Assembly (NCBI GenBank): GCA_028706295.1
Contig: JAQWBQ010000008.1
Location: 34,215-98,214, forward strand
Direction of reading: 5' to 3'
Length of the DNA stretch: 64,000 bases
Source: Bacteroidales bacterium
GTDB lineage: Bacteria; Bacteroidota; Bacteroidia; Bacteroidales; FEN-979
The notes beneath the pieces were generated by a model. It had not been told where the DNA came from, made no database searches, and worked only from the letters and a program-made list of their open reading frames with translations. Shown piece by piece: positions 18,544 through 28,754 of the stretch. Position 1 is the stretch's first letter, and each line of letters opens with the position of its first letter. Both the position numbers and the translations under genes were made by a program.

Positions 18544-21096
18544 TTATCCGGTTGGTAAAGCATCTGTACTGTCAGACTTTTTAACGACAACCAGGATTTC
18601 TTCCTTTTCCTTTGAATAATCTACCAGGATCGTATCCGTTTCAGAAATTTTTGTCTTGATGATCTCCTCAGCAAGAGTATCTTCGACATATTTTTGAATT
18701 GCACGTTTCAAAGGTCTTGCTCCAAACTGTGCATCCCAACCTTTATCAGCAATGAAGTCTTTTGCAGTTTCTGTAATAACAATTTGATAACCAAGTCCTT
18801 TGATACGATCGTACAATTGTTTCAACTCAATGTCAATGATCCTGTGAATATCTTCTCTTTCCAATGAATCAAAGATCACGATATCGTCGATACGATTGAG
18901 AAACTCGGGTGCAAATGCTTTCTTCAATGCATTTTCAATAACACCCCGTGCATAATCTCCGGAGGAAGCTTGTTTTGCTGAAGTTGAAAATCCGACACCC
19001 TGCCCAAAATCTTTTAATTGTCTTGATCCGATGTTCGAAGTCATGATCACAATAGTATTTTTGAAGTCGACCCGCCGGCCAAAACTATCCGTGAGCACAC
19101 CGTCATCCAAAACCTGAAGCAGGAGGTGAAAAACATCAGGATGTGCCTTCTCAATCTCATCCAGTAATACAATTGCATAAGGTCGCCTCCTTATTTTTTC
19201 AGTAAGTTGCCCCCCTTCTTCATAACCCACGTACCCCGGAGGAGCTCCTATCAGGCGCGAAACAGCAAATTTTTCCATGTATTCGCTCATATCAATCCTG
19301 ACAAGTGCATCCTCGGTATCGAAAAGATATTTTGAAAGAACTTTTGCCAGATGGGTCTTTCCGACTCCGGTAGGACCTAAAAAGATAAATGTTCCAATAG
19401 GTTTGTTGGGATCCTTCAATCCGGCTCTGTTGCGACGGATCGCCTTTACAACCTTCTTTATTGCTTCATTCTGTCCGATAACGGATCCCTCAAGTTCGGC
19501 CTCCATATGGATCAATCGATCACTTTCATTCTTTGCAATTCGTTGGACAGGAATACCGGTCATCATGGCTACGACTTCTGCTACATTTTCTTCGCCAACA
19601 ACCTGCCGGTTCAATTTTGCATTTTCTTCCCACTTTTTCTTCTCCCGCTCAAGGCCTTCCTGTAGTTTTCGCTCTGTATCTCTCAGGTCGGCAGCCTCTT
19701 CAAACTTCTGGCTGTTGATTGCAGCCATCTTCTTCTTCCGTGTCTCCTCAATCTGATTTTCAATGGTTACAATCTCAGAGGGCACATTTATATTTGAAAT
19801 ATGCACCCTCGCTCCGGCCTCATCAAGCGCATCAATGGCCTTATCAGGCAGATACCGGTCGGTAATGTATCTGTTGGTCAGGGATACACAGGTTTTAATA
19901 GCTTCATCAGTATATTTGACAAGATGGTGGTCCTCGTATTTTTCTTTTATATTATGTAGAATCTCCACGGTTTCTTCAGGAGTCGTCGGATCAACCAATA
20001 CCTTCTGGAATCGCCGTTCAAGAGCTCCGTCCTTTTCGATGTATTGACGATATTCATCCAGCGTGGTCGCCCCGATGCACTGTATGTCACCCCGGGCAAG
20101 AGCGGGTTTAAACATGTTGGAAGCATCCAGTGATCCGGATGCATTACCTGCTCCAACGATTGTATGAATCTCATCAATGAAAACAATTATATTGGGATTT
20201 TTCTCCAACTCATTCAAAACCGCTTTCATGCGTTCTTCAAATTGACCACGGTATTTCGTACCGGCTACCAGTGAAGCAAGGTCAAGAGAAACAAGTCGCT
20301 TGTTGAATAAAGCCCGTGATACTTTTCTCTGCACAATACGTAAGGCAAGTCCTTCAGCGATAGCAGATTTGCCCACGCCGGGTTCACCAATCAGAATGGG
20401 ATTATTCTTTTTCCTTCGGCTCAGGATCTGCGCAATCCTTTGCAACTCCGTTTCGCGGCCGACAATGGGGTCCAGACGGCCTTCTTCGGCAGCCTTGGTT
20501 ATATCTCGTCCGAAATTATCTAGGACCGGAGTTTTCGATTTTGAATCCTGGCCTTTTTTCTGATTGGCAGAAAAACCCTTTCCGCCTTCATCCGACTCCT
20601 CATCCTCTTCATCTTTCGGAAGAATGTCCTGCGGTTCAAAATTAACTTCATTGCTGCCACTGGCAAGAATTGATTTTAACTCTTCTTTTACGCTCCCATA
20701 GGTCGCACCATAGGTGGCAAGTGTCTTGGTTACCAGATTGTTCTCATCCTTTAAAATTGCCATCAACAAATGCTCTGTTCCAATCAATTCACTGTTAAAC
20801 AGTTTTGCCTCAAGATAGGTTATTTTTAAGGCACGCTCAGCTTGTTTAATCAAAGGAATGTTCTCACCGGAAATTTGAACCTCTTTGTGACTGGCAACAG
20901 CCATTTCAAGTTTTTTCCGGACAACTGACAGTTCAACCCCAAGAATCTTCATAATTCTGATGGCAAGTCCTTCACCTTCACGAATAATCCCCAGTAATAG
21001 ATGCTCAAGCCCAATATAATCATTTCCCAGTCGCTGAGCCTCTTCCCGACTATAAATCAAAACATCCTTAACACGTTGTGAGAATTTTGCTTCCAT
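18544..21096 (-). CDS. clpC: ATP-dependent Clp protease ATP-binding subunit ClpC
   Basis: An 850-residue HSP100 unfoldase that feeds proteins to ClpP. It has the double Clp N-domain (about 1-145), AAA-1 with Walker A GEPGVGKS and Walker B VFIDEIH, a UVR-type middle domain ([11 protein letters not shown]), AAA-2 with Walker A GPTGVGKT and Walker [11 protein letters not shown], and a VGF loop in FGQGVGFST that docks on ClpP. The middle domain marks ClpC rather than ClpA or ClpB. The adaptor gene clpS and the N-end-rule transferase gene aat are also in this window, though not adjacent. Confidence 0.96.
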   Translation of the reverse strand: MEAKFSQRVKDVLIYSREEAQRLGNDYIGLEHLLLGIIREGEGLAIRIMKILGVELSVVRKKLEMAVASHKEVQISGENIPLIKQAERALKITYLEAKLFNSELIGTEHLLMAILKDENNLVTKTLATYGATYGSVKEELKSILASGSNEVNFEPQDILPKDEEDEESDEGGKGFSANQKKGQDSKSKTPVLDNFGRDITKAAEEGRLDPIVGRETELQRIAQILSRRKKNNPILIGEPGVGKSAIAEGLALRIVQRKVSRALFNKRLVSLDLASLVAGTKYRGQFEERMKAVLNELEKNPNIIVFIDEIHTIVGAGNASGSLDASNMFKPALARGDIQCIGATTLDEYRQYIEKDGALERRFQKVLVDPTTPEETVEILHNIKEKYEDHHLVKYTDEAIKTCVSLTNRYITDRYLPDKAIDALDEAGARVHISNINVPSEIVTIENQIEETRKKKMAAINSQKFEEAADLRDTERKLQEGLEREKKKWEENAKLNRQVVGEENVAEVVAMMTGIPVQRIAKNESDRLIHMEAELEGSVIGQNEAIKKVVKAIRRNRAGLKDPNKPIGTFIFLGPTGVGKTHLAKVLSKYLFDTEDALVRIDMSEYMEKFAVSRLIGAPPGYVGYEEGGQLTEKIRRRPYAIVLLDEIEKAHPDVFHLLLQVLDDGVLTDSFGRRVDFKNTIVIMTSNIGSRQLKDFGQGVGFSTSAKQASSGDYARGVIENALKKAFAPEFLNRIDDIVIFDSLEREDIHRIIDIELKQLYDRIKGLGYQIVITETAKDFIADKGWDAQFGARPLKRAIQKYVEDTLAEEIIKTKISETDTILVDYSKEKEEILVVVKKSDSTDALPTG

Positions 21097-21360
21097 AATA
21101 ATTTCAATAATTAGATGGCATACGACAAAAAGTGAACCATGTTATTTCCGGTAATTCTGTCATGTTTTTCAAAAATACAATCCTTATCATCAAAATGTTG
21201 CAGAAATGCCTTTATTTATGAACACTTTCATGTTAGTAAGACCATAAAAATCTCAATAAAAAAGCATGGTTTTCTGCCTGAAATTTCTTACTTTCGTATG
21301 CACTATTCGGATATTATATCTATCTGATTATTAAACTCATAAATCACAGAAAAAGACAAT

Positions 21361-23898
21361 ATGGAATCGGGTGAAAAGATCATTCAGGTAAACATCGAGA
21401 ATCAGATGAAAACCGCTTACATTGATTACTCAATGTCGGTTATTGTACAGCGCGCTTTACCTGATGTCAGAGACGGACTAAAACCCGTTCATCGTCGGGT
21501 ATTGTATGGTATGTATGAACTCGGTGTCTTATCAAACCGTTCCTATAAAAAATCAGCAAGAATTGTTGGTGAGGTACTGGGTAAATATCACCCCCATGGC
21601 GATACTTCGGTTTATGATGCTATGGCAAGGATGGCTCAGGACTGGAGTTTACGATATCCATTGGTTGATGGTCAGGGTAATTTCGGCTCTATGGATGGAG
21701 ATAATCCTGCAGCCATGCGGTATACAGAAGCCCGTCTGCAAAAAATTGCCGAAGAAATGGTTGCCGATATTGAAAAGGACACAGTAGAATTCCGGAATAA
21801 TTTCGATGATTCACTACAGGAACCTACCGTCATGCCTTCACGGATACCAAATTTACTGGTTAATGGGGCATCTGGAATTGCAGTAGGAATGGCAACCAAC
21901 ATGGCTCCTCATAATCTGAGTGAGGTCTCTGATGGAATTATAGCCTATATTGATAACCGGGAAATCACCATTCCAGAGCTCATGAAATTCATAAAGGCCC
22001 CCGATTTCCCAACCGGAGGAATTATTTACGGATATGAAGGAGTTAAAGATGCTTTTGAAACGGGGAGGGGAAGAATTATTTTAAGAGGAGAAACAAAAAT
22101 TGAACAAGATGATCATGGCCGGGAAAAAATAGTTGTCACATCGGTTCCCTACCAGGTAAATAAAGCCGACATGATCAAAAAAACTGCTGATCTGATCAAT
22201 GATAAAAAAATTGAAGGAATATCGGATATCCGGGATGAATCAGACCGCAATGGCGTCAGAATCGTTTATGAATTAAAACGTGAGGCAATTACCAATGTAG
22301 TTCTCAATAAATTATTTCGATTGACTCCTTTGCAAACCTCGTTCAATGTCAATAACATAGCGCTGGTTAAAGGCCGTCCAATGATGTTAAATCTAAAGGA
22401 CATGATTCATCATTATGTGGAACACCGACATGATGTGATAACACGACGAACCAGATTCGAGCTCGAGGAGGCGGAAAAAAGAGCCCATATTCTCGAAGGG
22501 CTTCTTATTGCACTGGATAATCTGGATGCTGTCATTACGCTCATCCGGGCGAGTGAAACACCCGAGGAGGCAAAGCTGGGCTTGATGAACAATTTTGGTC
22601 TCACTGAAATACAGGCTAAAGCAATACTTGATATGAGGTTGCAAAGGCTGACCGGTCTTGAACGTGAAAAGATCAAGGAAGAGTATGCTGAACTGATGAA
22701 ACTGATACAACATCTCAAAGAGATTCTCTCAGATGAATCATTGCGGTTGGGTATCGTCAAAGATGAGCTTCGCGAGATCAAAGAAAAGTATGGAGATGAA
22801 CCTAAAACCCAAATTGTTTACTCTGCTTCCGATTTCAGAATTGAAGATACCATTGCTGATGAAAATGTAGTAATCACCATCTCACACATGGGCTATATCA
22901 AGAGGACCCCCCTGACCGAATACAGGCGTCAGAACAGGGGAGGAAGAGGAACAAAAGGAAGTGAGATAAGAGATGAAGATTTTCTTGAACATTTGTTTAT
23001 CGCTACCAACCACAATTATCTGTTGCTTTTCACAGAAAAGGGAAAGTGCTTTTGGTTAAGAGTTTTTGAAATTCCGGAAGGCGGAAAGACCTCTAAAGGT
23101 CGCGCTATTCAAAACCTGGTAAATCTGGATGTTGACAATAAAGTCAGGGCAATCATTAATGTTAAAGATTTGAAGGACAATGAGTACGCATCATCTAATT
23201 TTATCATACTAGCCACTAAAAAAGGAACGATTAAAAAAACTTCACTCGAAGCATATTCACGACCACGTCAGAATGGTATCAACGCAATCACCATCAATGA
23301 AGGGGATCAGCTTTTAGAGGCAAGACTGACACAAGGAACCGACGAAGTTGTCCTCGCATTGAAATCAGGAAGAGCAATCAGGTTCAATGAAAAGACGGTG
23401 AGACCAATGGGTCGGAATGCGATCGGCGTGAGAGGTATCACTTTGGCCGGGTCCAATGATGAAGTGATCGGTATGATTTGCATTCCTTTAGACCGTAAAG
23501 CTGAAGTCCTTGTAGTATCCGAAAACGGGTATGGTAAAAGGTCTGATCTTGATGATTACCGAATTACAAACCGTGGCGGTAAGGGTGTGAAAACCCTAAA
23601 CATCACAGATAAAACAGGTGCTTTAATTGCAATAAATGATGTTACTGATAATGATGATATTATGATCATTAATAAGTCCGGGGTTATTATTCGGATGGCC
23701 GTTTCGGATTTACGGATAATAGGCAGGGCAACTCAGGGAGTCAGGTTGATTAAAATAGATGAAGGCGATGCAATAGCCGCTGTTGCAAAAGTTGATGTGG
23801 AGGTTGGCACAGAAAATAGTGAAGGGGAGGTTGGCACAGAAAATGGTGAAGGGGAGGAGTCCCATGATGAAAGTGATAACACCAACTTAGAAAATTAA
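21361..23898 (+). CDS. gyrA: DNA gyrase subunit A
   Basis: An 845-residue type IIA topoisomerase subunit that cuts and reseals DNA during negative supercoiling. The winged-helix active tyrosine is Tyr121 in AMRYTEARL. The quinolone-determining loop reads HGDTSVYD, with Thr82 at the position of E. coli Ser83. The C-terminal beta-pinwheel carries a GyrA box variant QNRGGRG, which supports GyrA over ParC. The extreme C-terminus is a low-complexity acidic tail with a duplicated 9-residue unit (EVGTENSEG). It is preceded by a 264-bp gap shared with divergent clpC. Confidence 0.96.
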   Translation: MESGEKIIQVNIENQMKTAYIDYSMSVIVQRALPDVRDGLKPVHRRVLYGMYELGVLSNRSYKKSARIVGEVLGKYHPHGDTSVYDAMARMAQDWSLRYPLVDGQGNFGSMDGDNPAAMRYTEARLQKIAEEMVADIEKDTVEFRNNFDDSLQEPTVMPSRIPNLLVNGASGIAVGMATNMAPHNLSEVSDGIIAYIDNREITIPELMKFIKAPDFPTGGIIYGYEGVKDAFETGRGRIILRGETKIEQDDHGREKIVVTSVPYQVNKADMIKKTADLINDKKIEGISDIRDESDRNGVRIVYELKREAITNVVLNKLFRLTPLQTSFNVNNIALVKGRPMMLNLKDMIHHYVEHRHDVITRRTRFELEEAEKRAHILEGLLIALDNLDAVITLIRASETPEEAKLGLMNNFGLTEIQAKAILDMRLQRLTGLEREKIKEEYAELMKLIQHLKEILSDESLRLGIVKDELREIKEKYGDEPKTQIVYSASDFRIEDTIADENVVITISHMGYIKRTPLTEYRRQNRGGRGTKGSEIRDEDFLEHLFIATNHNYLLLFTEKGKCFWLRVFEIPEGGKTSKGRAIQNLVNLDVDNKVRAIINVKDLKDNEYASSNFIILATKKGTIKKTSLEAYSRPRQNGINAITINEGDQLLEARLTQGTDEVVLALKSGRAIRFNEKTVRPMGRNAIGVRGITLAGSNDEVIGMICIPLDRKAEVLVVSENGYGKRSDLDDYRITNRGGKGVKTLNITDKTGALIAINDVTDNDDIMIINKSGVIIRMAVSDLRIIGRATQGVRLIKIDEGDAIAAVAKVDVEVGTENSEGEVGTENGEGEESHDESDNTNLEN
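23800..23853 (+). repeat. gyrA: 27-bp in-frame tandem duplication in the gyrA tail
   Basis: Units 23800-23826 and 23827-23853 differ at one base (tagt versus tggt) and encode EVGTENSEG then EVGTENGEG. The near identity suggests a recent duplication within the acidic C-terminal tail, outside the folded pinwheel. Confidence 0.92.
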
Positions 23899-23933
23899 TT
23901 TTATGATACGAATATAAAATCAGCGGGCTTGTT

Positions 23934-23941
23934 TATCTTTG
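23934..23941 (+). promoter_or_regulatory. -7 element TATCTTTG before the TPR gene
   Basis: An exact TAnnTTTG match 49 bp before the ATG at 23991, in the 92-bp gap after gyrA. No clean -33 box is seen. Confidence 0.55.
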
Positions 23942-23990
23942 CAGTCTGCAAATCAATTCAATGTAATCATCTATAACAACACACAAACCA

Positions 23991-25175
23991 ATGAAAAAAT
24001 TTGCTTTATTTCTGTTTTTCGCGGTCTCAGTTACCCTTGTATTCGGACAGAAGAATGTTCGGCAATCGGCCTCCAACTATCTGAAAGATGGTAAATTAGA
24101 TAAAGCCATGGAAGCCATAAACCAATGTATTCTGGATCCCAACACCGCCCAGGATGCCAAAGCATGGTTCCTTCGTGGCAATATTTATCTGGAGTTATCA
24201 AACACCCAGGATGTCAAATTTAAGGCACTCGATCCGGACCCACTAACAAAAGCCCTCGAATCCTATAAAAAGGCTGTTGAATTTGACACCAAAAAAGAGT
24301 ACTATGATGATATTGTTGCCAAACTGAACTGGCAGCGTAATAATTATTATAATGCTGCGGTGGATAATTACAACAAAAAAATGTTTAAAGACGCTATGAT
24401 AAATTTTTCGAGAGGGGCAGAGGTTCTTGAAATGGCAAATGTTCCCGATACGGTATCATTATTGAATGCCGCCACCTGCGCTTCGCTTGCCAATGAGAAA
24501 GAAGCAGCAAAGGATCTTTATCTTAAATTATTGAAGTTGAACTACAAATCACCGCAAGTATTTATAACTATATCAGATATTTATCGTCAGGATAAAGATT
24601 CTGTGAATGCTTTGAGATTTATTAAAATGGGGCAGCAGCTGTACCCATCCGATTTTCGTTTGTTTTTGTCTGAGACAAATATTTACTTGACCTTTAACAG
24701 GACAGAAAAGGCTTTAAATAACCTGAAATTTGCTTTAAAACAGGATTCAACAAATTCCTCTGTTGCTTTTGCCCTTGGAACCATTTATGATAACCTTTCT
24801 AATGATACAACACGTACAACCGAACAACGGGCTGCGTCGTTCGGGAATGCCGTCGACACTTATAAAAATGCAATAAGGCTAAATCCTGATTACTTTGATG
24901 CTATTTATAACCTTGGCGCCATTTACGTCAATAAAGCTGCTGTGATTGAAGAAGAAGCCAATAAACTTCCGCTTGATGCTACTACAAAATACGAACAACT
25001 CAAATCTGAAGCAAATACACTGCTTTCAAATGCGTTGCCTTATCTTGAAAAGGCCACCATATTACAACCTACCGATATCAACACGCTGGTAACATTAAAG
25101 CAAATTTATGCAAGGACAAACCAGAATGATAAAGTTAAGGCTATTCAGGAAAAAATCAATGAACTAAAAAAATAG
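23991..25175 (+). CDS. Exported tetratricopeptide repeat protein
   Basis: A 394-residue protein with a signal peptide (MKKFALFLFFAVSVTLVFGQ) and TPR motifs across nearly its whole length, for example around KAMEAINQCILDPN, ALESYKKAVEFD, NALRFIKMGQQLYP and AVDTYKNAIRLNPDYFDAIYNLG. TPR arrays mediate protein contacts, here in the periplasm or outer membrane. The partner is unknown. It has its own promoter and ends at a good terminator, so it is probably transcribed alone. Confidence 0.85.
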   Translation: MKKFALFLFFAVSVTLVFGQKNVRQSASNYLKDGKLDKAMEAINQCILDPNTAQDAKAWFLRGNIYLELSNTQDVKFKALDPDPLTKALESYKKAVEFDTKKEYYDDIVAKLNWQRNNYYNAAVDNYNKKMFKDAMINFSRGAEVLEMANVPDTVSLLNAATCASLANEKEAAKDLYLKLLKLNYKSPQVFITISDIYRQDKDSVNALRFIKMGQQLYPSDFRLFLSETNIYLTFNRTEKALNNLKFALKQDSTNSSVAFALGTIYDNLSNDTTRTTEQRAASFGNAVDTYKNAIRLNPDYFDAIYNLGAIYVNKAAVIEEEANKLPLDATTKYEQLKSEANTLLSNALPYLEKATILQPTDINTLVTLKQIYARTNQNDKVKAIQEKINELKK

Positions 25176-25213
25176 TAAAACGTTTTCATACCATTCGGTA
25201 GGAGGTCGATATC

Positions 25214-25242
25214 AAAGCCAGGTATTTTTTCCTGGCTTTTTT
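25214..25242 (+). terminator. Rho-independent terminator after the TPR gene
   Basis: A 9-bp stem, AAAGCCAGG with CCTGGCTTT, surrounds an 8-base T-rich loop and runs into a T tract. It lies 39 bp after the stop codon. Confidence 0.8.
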
Positions 25243-25301
25243 ATACTTTTTCTATTTAACATAATATTAATTATAGGAAATAATGAAGTTATTCATTCAA
25301 A

Positions 25302-26303
25302 TCATTTTAAAGGAAATAAAATAGTTGTCTGCCATTTCATGGTATCCTTTTCTTGATGCGGATCTGTAACATAGATTTCCCAAGGAGTTTCAACAGGAAT
25401 CCTGCCTATTTCTTTTATATATTGGTCGAGAATATTATACACGATTCCGGTCTTACTGTAGGATCCAAAATATTGAGCAGCGACGACATCCTGCTCTGGG
25501 ATATTGAGAACCTTAACCCTTCCTGATCCTTTGGATACATTCTCAACCGGAACCCCAATGTTCATGGTGGATTGTTGGCTGACAGAATCCCATTTCAAAA
25601 AAATTGCCAATGGTGCCCCGGAAACTTGAATCTGGTGTGTGTTGATATATGAATATATTTCATTATATGCTTTTGACATGATTTCAGGATACGTGTCAGG
25701 TCCGGCTGAATCTGTCACCACCAAAATAACCTGGGGTGTCATCCGAAATTCTTCAATTTTTGGCCATTTCGAACGTGCTTCTGCAACATATTTGAGTTTG
25801 AGAAGCCCTTTTTCAAAATCCAGTCCCATCATTCTGTCCATTAATAGTCCCATGTATCTTGAAACTGGATTATATCCAAGGTCTCCCTGGTCAGTCCACA
25901 CCACTTTACAACTGTCGCCGGTACGTTCGATTGATATCCTGCCTTTCGATTTATGAGCGCCATTATTAAAAGCTAAATCGTATTCAACCAATTCATTTTC
26001 TATAGTTTCTGTTAAGATCATCTCACCTTGTCCAAACTTTTTTCCACTCCATCTCCATGATGAACCGACCAGCCCTCCGGTACCTTTCAATACAAAAACA
26101 GCAGTTGAATCAGCCTGTTTGGTCCATGGTACCCACAAGTACCAACGGTAGAAATTGCTGGTCAGTTGATATAAAATAGCTGGGGTTGAATTCACATACC
26201 GAACCCGTTCGACTTTATAACTCTTTGGTAATAAATATGATATTATCACCAAGACAGCAAGGATTCCCAGAATCCAGTATAAAATTTTCAACATTGTTTT
26301 CAT
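25302..26303 (-). CDS. Membrane-anchored SRPBCC / GyrI-like domain protein
   Basis: A 333-residue protein with one N-terminal membrane helix (LYWILGILAVLVIISYLL), then a START/SRPBCC-type region (about 28-160: LTSNFYRWYLWVPWTKQ, WRWSGKKFGQGEM, SCKVVWTDQGDLGYNP) and a C-terminal GyrI-like effector-binding region (about 175-330: SGAPLAIFLKWD, AAQYFGSY, ETPWEIYVTDP). Both folds bind hydrophobic small molecules. This pairing is known in Bacteroidota but without an assigned ligand. The start at 26303 is chosen because it directly precedes the membrane helix. It is divergent from the SDR gene. Confidence 0.8.
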   Translation of the reverse strand: MKTMLKILYWILGILAVLVIISYLLPKSYKVERVRYVNSTPAILYQLTSNFYRWYLWVPWTKQADSTAVFVLKGTGGLVGSSWRWSGKKFGQGEMILTETIENELVEYDLAFNNGAHKSKGRISIERTGDSCKVVWTDQGDLGYNPVSRYMGLLMDRMMGLDFEKGLLKLKYVAEARSKWPKIEEFRMTPQVILVVTDSAGPDTYPEIMSKAYNEIYSYINTHQIQVSGAPLAIFLKWDSVSQQSTMNIGVPVENVSKGSGRVKVLNIPEQDVVAAQYFGSYSKTGIVYNILDQYIKEIGRIPVETPWEIYVTDPHQEKDTMKWQTTILFPLK

Positions 26304-26373
26304 ATGGCAAAATTTTATTTGTGTAAAATTAATCCGTATTATGATGAAATGCAAAACAATCGGGAAATAATAC

Positions 26374-26381
26374 TATTTTTG
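26374..26381 (+). promoter_or_regulatory. -7 element TATTTTTG before the SDR/SRD5A-like pair
   Basis: An exact TAnnTTTG match 21 bp before the ATG at 26403, in the gap between divergent genes. Confidence 0.5.
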
Positions 26382-26402
26382 CCTTTACTCTAAAACACTC
26401 TG

Positions 26403-27383
26403 ATGAAAATTGCTGTAACAGGCGCCAATGGTCACGTTGGAGTCAATCTTTGCAAAAGATTATTGGAATCAGGGCACGAAGTGAATGCCCTGATCCATCA
26501 AAATGCTGAAAATCTTAAAAATCTTCCGATCCGACTCTTTCAGGGTGATCTGCTAAAAAAAGAAACTTTACTTCCCTTTGCAGATGGCTGTGAGGTCATG
26601 TTTCATCTTGCTGCAAGGATTTCCATTACGGGCGACCAAAACAGTTTAGTGACCGAAACCAATGCCACCGGAACAAGGAATATCATTGAAACGGTAAAAT
26701 ACTGTAAAATAAAGCGATTGGTACATTTCAGTTCCATTCATGCTTTTTCACAGTCACCTTCAGATGAGGTGCTGGATGAGACCCGTCCGTTAGTTTCTCA
26801 TAGAGGCTTCTCCTATGATTGTTCTAAAGCAGATGGTGAAAAATCAGTTTTAGAAGCTGTGAAAACCGGAATTGATGCTGTTGTTGTCAGCCCTACAGCC
26901 ATCATAGGACCTGAAGATCCCGAACCTTCACTTGTAGGAAAAGCGGTGATAGACATTTATAATCATAAAATTCCTTCCTTAATACCTGGCGGTTATGACT
27001 GGGTTGATGTCAGAGATGTTGTTACCGGTGCAATTTCTGCAATGGAAAATGGTAAAAAAGGTGAAAAGTATTTATTGTCAGGACATTATCACAGCCTAAA
27101 AGAATTTTCAGCGAGTATTTCGCAGGCAACCGGGAGGAAAACTGTTCAGACTGTAGTCCCTGTATGGCTTGCAAGAGTAGGATTGCCATTTACTACACTT
27201 TACTCCAGGATTCTTGGAACTATTCCCCTGTACACGCATGAGTCATTAACGATTATTACGGAAGGAAGCCGATTGATCAGTCATGCAAAAGCCAAGAAAG
27301 AACTAAATTACCATCCCCGTCCGTTAACGGACACGATCGCTGATCTTGTTGATTGGTTCAAGCAGCAAAAACGAATCATTTAA
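26403..27383 (+). CDS. NAD(P)-dependent epimerase/dehydratase family protein (extended SDR)
   Basis: A 326-residue extended short-chain dehydrogenase. The Rossmann motif is TGANGHVG, the acidic/hydrophobic turn GDLLKKETL follows, and the catalytic YxxxK is YDCSK. It resembles dihydroflavonol-4-reductase and 3-beta-hydroxysteroid dehydrogenase-like members more than sugar epimerases. It is followed at 11 bp by a steroid 5-alpha-reductase-like membrane protein, so the two probably act on one hydrophobic substrate. The real substrate is unknown. Confidence 0.85.
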   Translation: MKIAVTGANGHVGVNLCKRLLESGHEVNALIHQNAENLKNLPIRLFQGDLLKKETLLPFADGCEVMFHLAARISITGDQNSLVTETNATGTRNIIETVKYCKIKRLVHFSSIHAFSQSPSDEVLDETRPLVSHRGFSYDCSKADGEKSVLEAVKTGIDAVVVSPTAIIGPEDPEPSLVGKAVIDIYNHKIPSLIPGGYDWVDVRDVVTGAISAMENGKKGEKYLLSGHYHSLKEFSASISQATGRKTVQTVVPVWLARVGLPFTTLYSRILGTIPLYTHESLTIITEGSRLISHAKAKKELNYHPRPLTDTIADLVDWFKQQKRII

Positions 27384-27394
27384 ATACATACTGA

Positions 27395-28159
27395 ATGAAA
27401 GAATCAACTTTCTATCTGCTCGTGTATCTTTGGATAGCCATTGCACTGGTTTCATTTCCTTTTATACTCAAAATTGCTGCCCCGTATGGAAGACATGCTT
27501 CAAAACGATGGGGTGGCATGATTGACAACCGGATCGGATGGATTATCATGGAGTTACCTGCTTTAATTGTGTTTGCAGGTTTTTATATTTTTGGAACAGG
27601 AGCGCATCCACCCGTTACCTGGGTCTTTTTCGGATTTTGGGTTTTTCATTATATAAACCGTACCCTCATTTTTCCTTTCAGATTACGGACTAAAGGAAAA
27701 AAAATGCCACTGGCAATAGTTCTCATGGCAATTTTCTTCAACCTCGTAAATGGCTCCATCAATGGATATTTTCTGGGAACAATTGCAACTGAAGCGAGAT
27801 ATCCCCTGTCATATTTTGGAGATCCCAGATTCATAGCCGGGGTAGTATTTTTTATTTCAGGGTTAGCAATTAACTGGAACTCCGATTATATTTTAATTCA
27901 TTTAAGAAAACTCGGGGAATCAGGCTATGTCATTCCTCAAAAAGGATTGTTCAAATACATCTCCTGCCCGAATCATTTCGGAGAGATTGTTGAATGGTCG
28001 GGATTTGCACTGATGACATGGTGTTCACCTGCACTAGCTTTTGCTATGTGGACCATGGTAAACTTACTACCCCGGGCATTGCACCATCACAAATGGTATC
28101 AGACTACCTTTCCGGAATATCCTCCAGAGAGAAAAGCGGTTATCCCATTTATCCTGTAA
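27395..28159 (+). CDS. Steroid 5-alpha-reductase-like membrane protein (SRD5A family)
   Basis: A 254-residue polytopic protein with about six membrane spans. The C-terminal third carries the family signature: GLFKYISCPNHFGEIVEWSGFAL and the ending HHKWYQTTFPEYPPERKAVIPF, matching the NADPH-binding and catalytic region of 3-oxo-5-alpha-steroid 4-dehydrogenases. Bacterial members reduce enone lipids or steroids of unknown identity. It is cotranscribed with the SDR gene 11 bp upstream. Confidence 0.88.
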   Translation: MKESTFYLLVYLWIAIALVSFPFILKIAAPYGRHASKRWGGMIDNRIGWIIMELPALIVFAGFYIFGTGAHPPVTWVFFGFWVFHYINRTLIFPFRLRTKGKKMPLAIVLMAIFFNLVNGSINGYFLGTIATEARYPLSYFGDPRFIAGVVFFISGLAINWNSDYILIHLRKLGESGYVIPQKGLFKYISCPNHFGEIVEWSGFALMTWCSPALAFAMWTMVNLLPRALHHHKWYQTTFPEYPPERKAVIPFIL

Positions 28160-28237
28160 TCCGGCGCTGTATAATTTTGTAATCCAGAACCGATTTTTGA
28201 TTTTTTACCAGGTTTTTGGATTGAACCTCTTTCAGAC

Positions 28238-28574
28238 CACTATATAACAACGATGGGAACCTCCTCTGGCCGAAGCTGTTCCCATCCCGCATCCAGTCGA
28301 CCGTAGTCTTCCGGGGCGTCCAAGCTACAGTTATTGTGGGTGATCTTCTCAGTCAGGGTCTCCCCTTTCTGTTCGTTCCGGCTTCCGGTTTGAAAAATCC
28401 TTTCGGATCCATCTCCCTTTCGTCCCCGCTGTGAACTCCCCCGTGTTGTCGGCACCTTTCGGAGCGTGACTTATCGGGCTTTGCCAGGAGTGCATGTCGC
28501 CTTTCGGTTCCTGCTTTCACCAGCGTGTTTTCCAGCGTCCCTTTTATCTCTCGCTTGAGTTTCCAAATATACTG
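28238..28574 (-). ncRNA. Candidate structured non-coding RNA, class unknown
   Basis: A visibly GC-rich block inside a 595-bp gap (28160-28754) whose flanks are AT-rich. Read on the minus strand it holds several hairpins with stable tetraloops: AUCC-GAAA-GGAU (28397-28408), AGGG-GAGA-CCCU (28355-28366) and GAC-UACG-GUC (28299-28308). There is a perfect 9-bp stem, 28252-28260 with 28278-28286. A longer-range helix pairs 28516-28525 with 28427-28435 (nine pairs, one bulged G). The ends may close through 28567-28574 with 28238-28245 (seven of eight pairs). GNRA and UNCG loops appear only on this strand. Short open frames in the block lack ATG starts and family resemblance. I see no hallmark of RNase P RNA, tmRNA, 6S RNA or a group II intron. 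The rest of the gap, 28160-28237 and 28575-28754, shows nothing recognisable beyond AT-rich sequence that could hold the RNA's promoter. Confidence 0.55.
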
Positions 28575-28754
28575 CAGACCATACAGGTAAAGCAAGTTTC
28601 AATCTCAGCAGTTACCAACTCCCTTTCAACAAATGTTTTAAACAAAATGTTAATAAACAATTTTTTTAATATATTTATTTACAGAATATTAGAACAATCA
28701 AAAAGGATTGTGTTAATAAAATGTCAGTAAGTTGTTAGTAGGAAAAATTCTTAA

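Noticed and set aside
21139-21327. Open frame of 62 codons between clpC and gyrA
   Set aside because: It is AT-rich, has no family resemblance, and fills the region where both divergent promoters must lie.
28238-28574. RNase P RNA, tmRNA or group II intron
   Set aside because: The conserved P4 strands of RNase P, the tRNA-like ends and tag frame of tmRNA, and the domain V hairpin of group II introns are not visible in either strand.
28353-28595. Open frame of 80 codons on the minus strand within the GC-rich block
   Set aside because: It starts at TTG just after an in-frame stop, has no ATG before codon 62, matches no family I recognise and overlaps clear RNA hairpins. It is better explained by a structured RNA.
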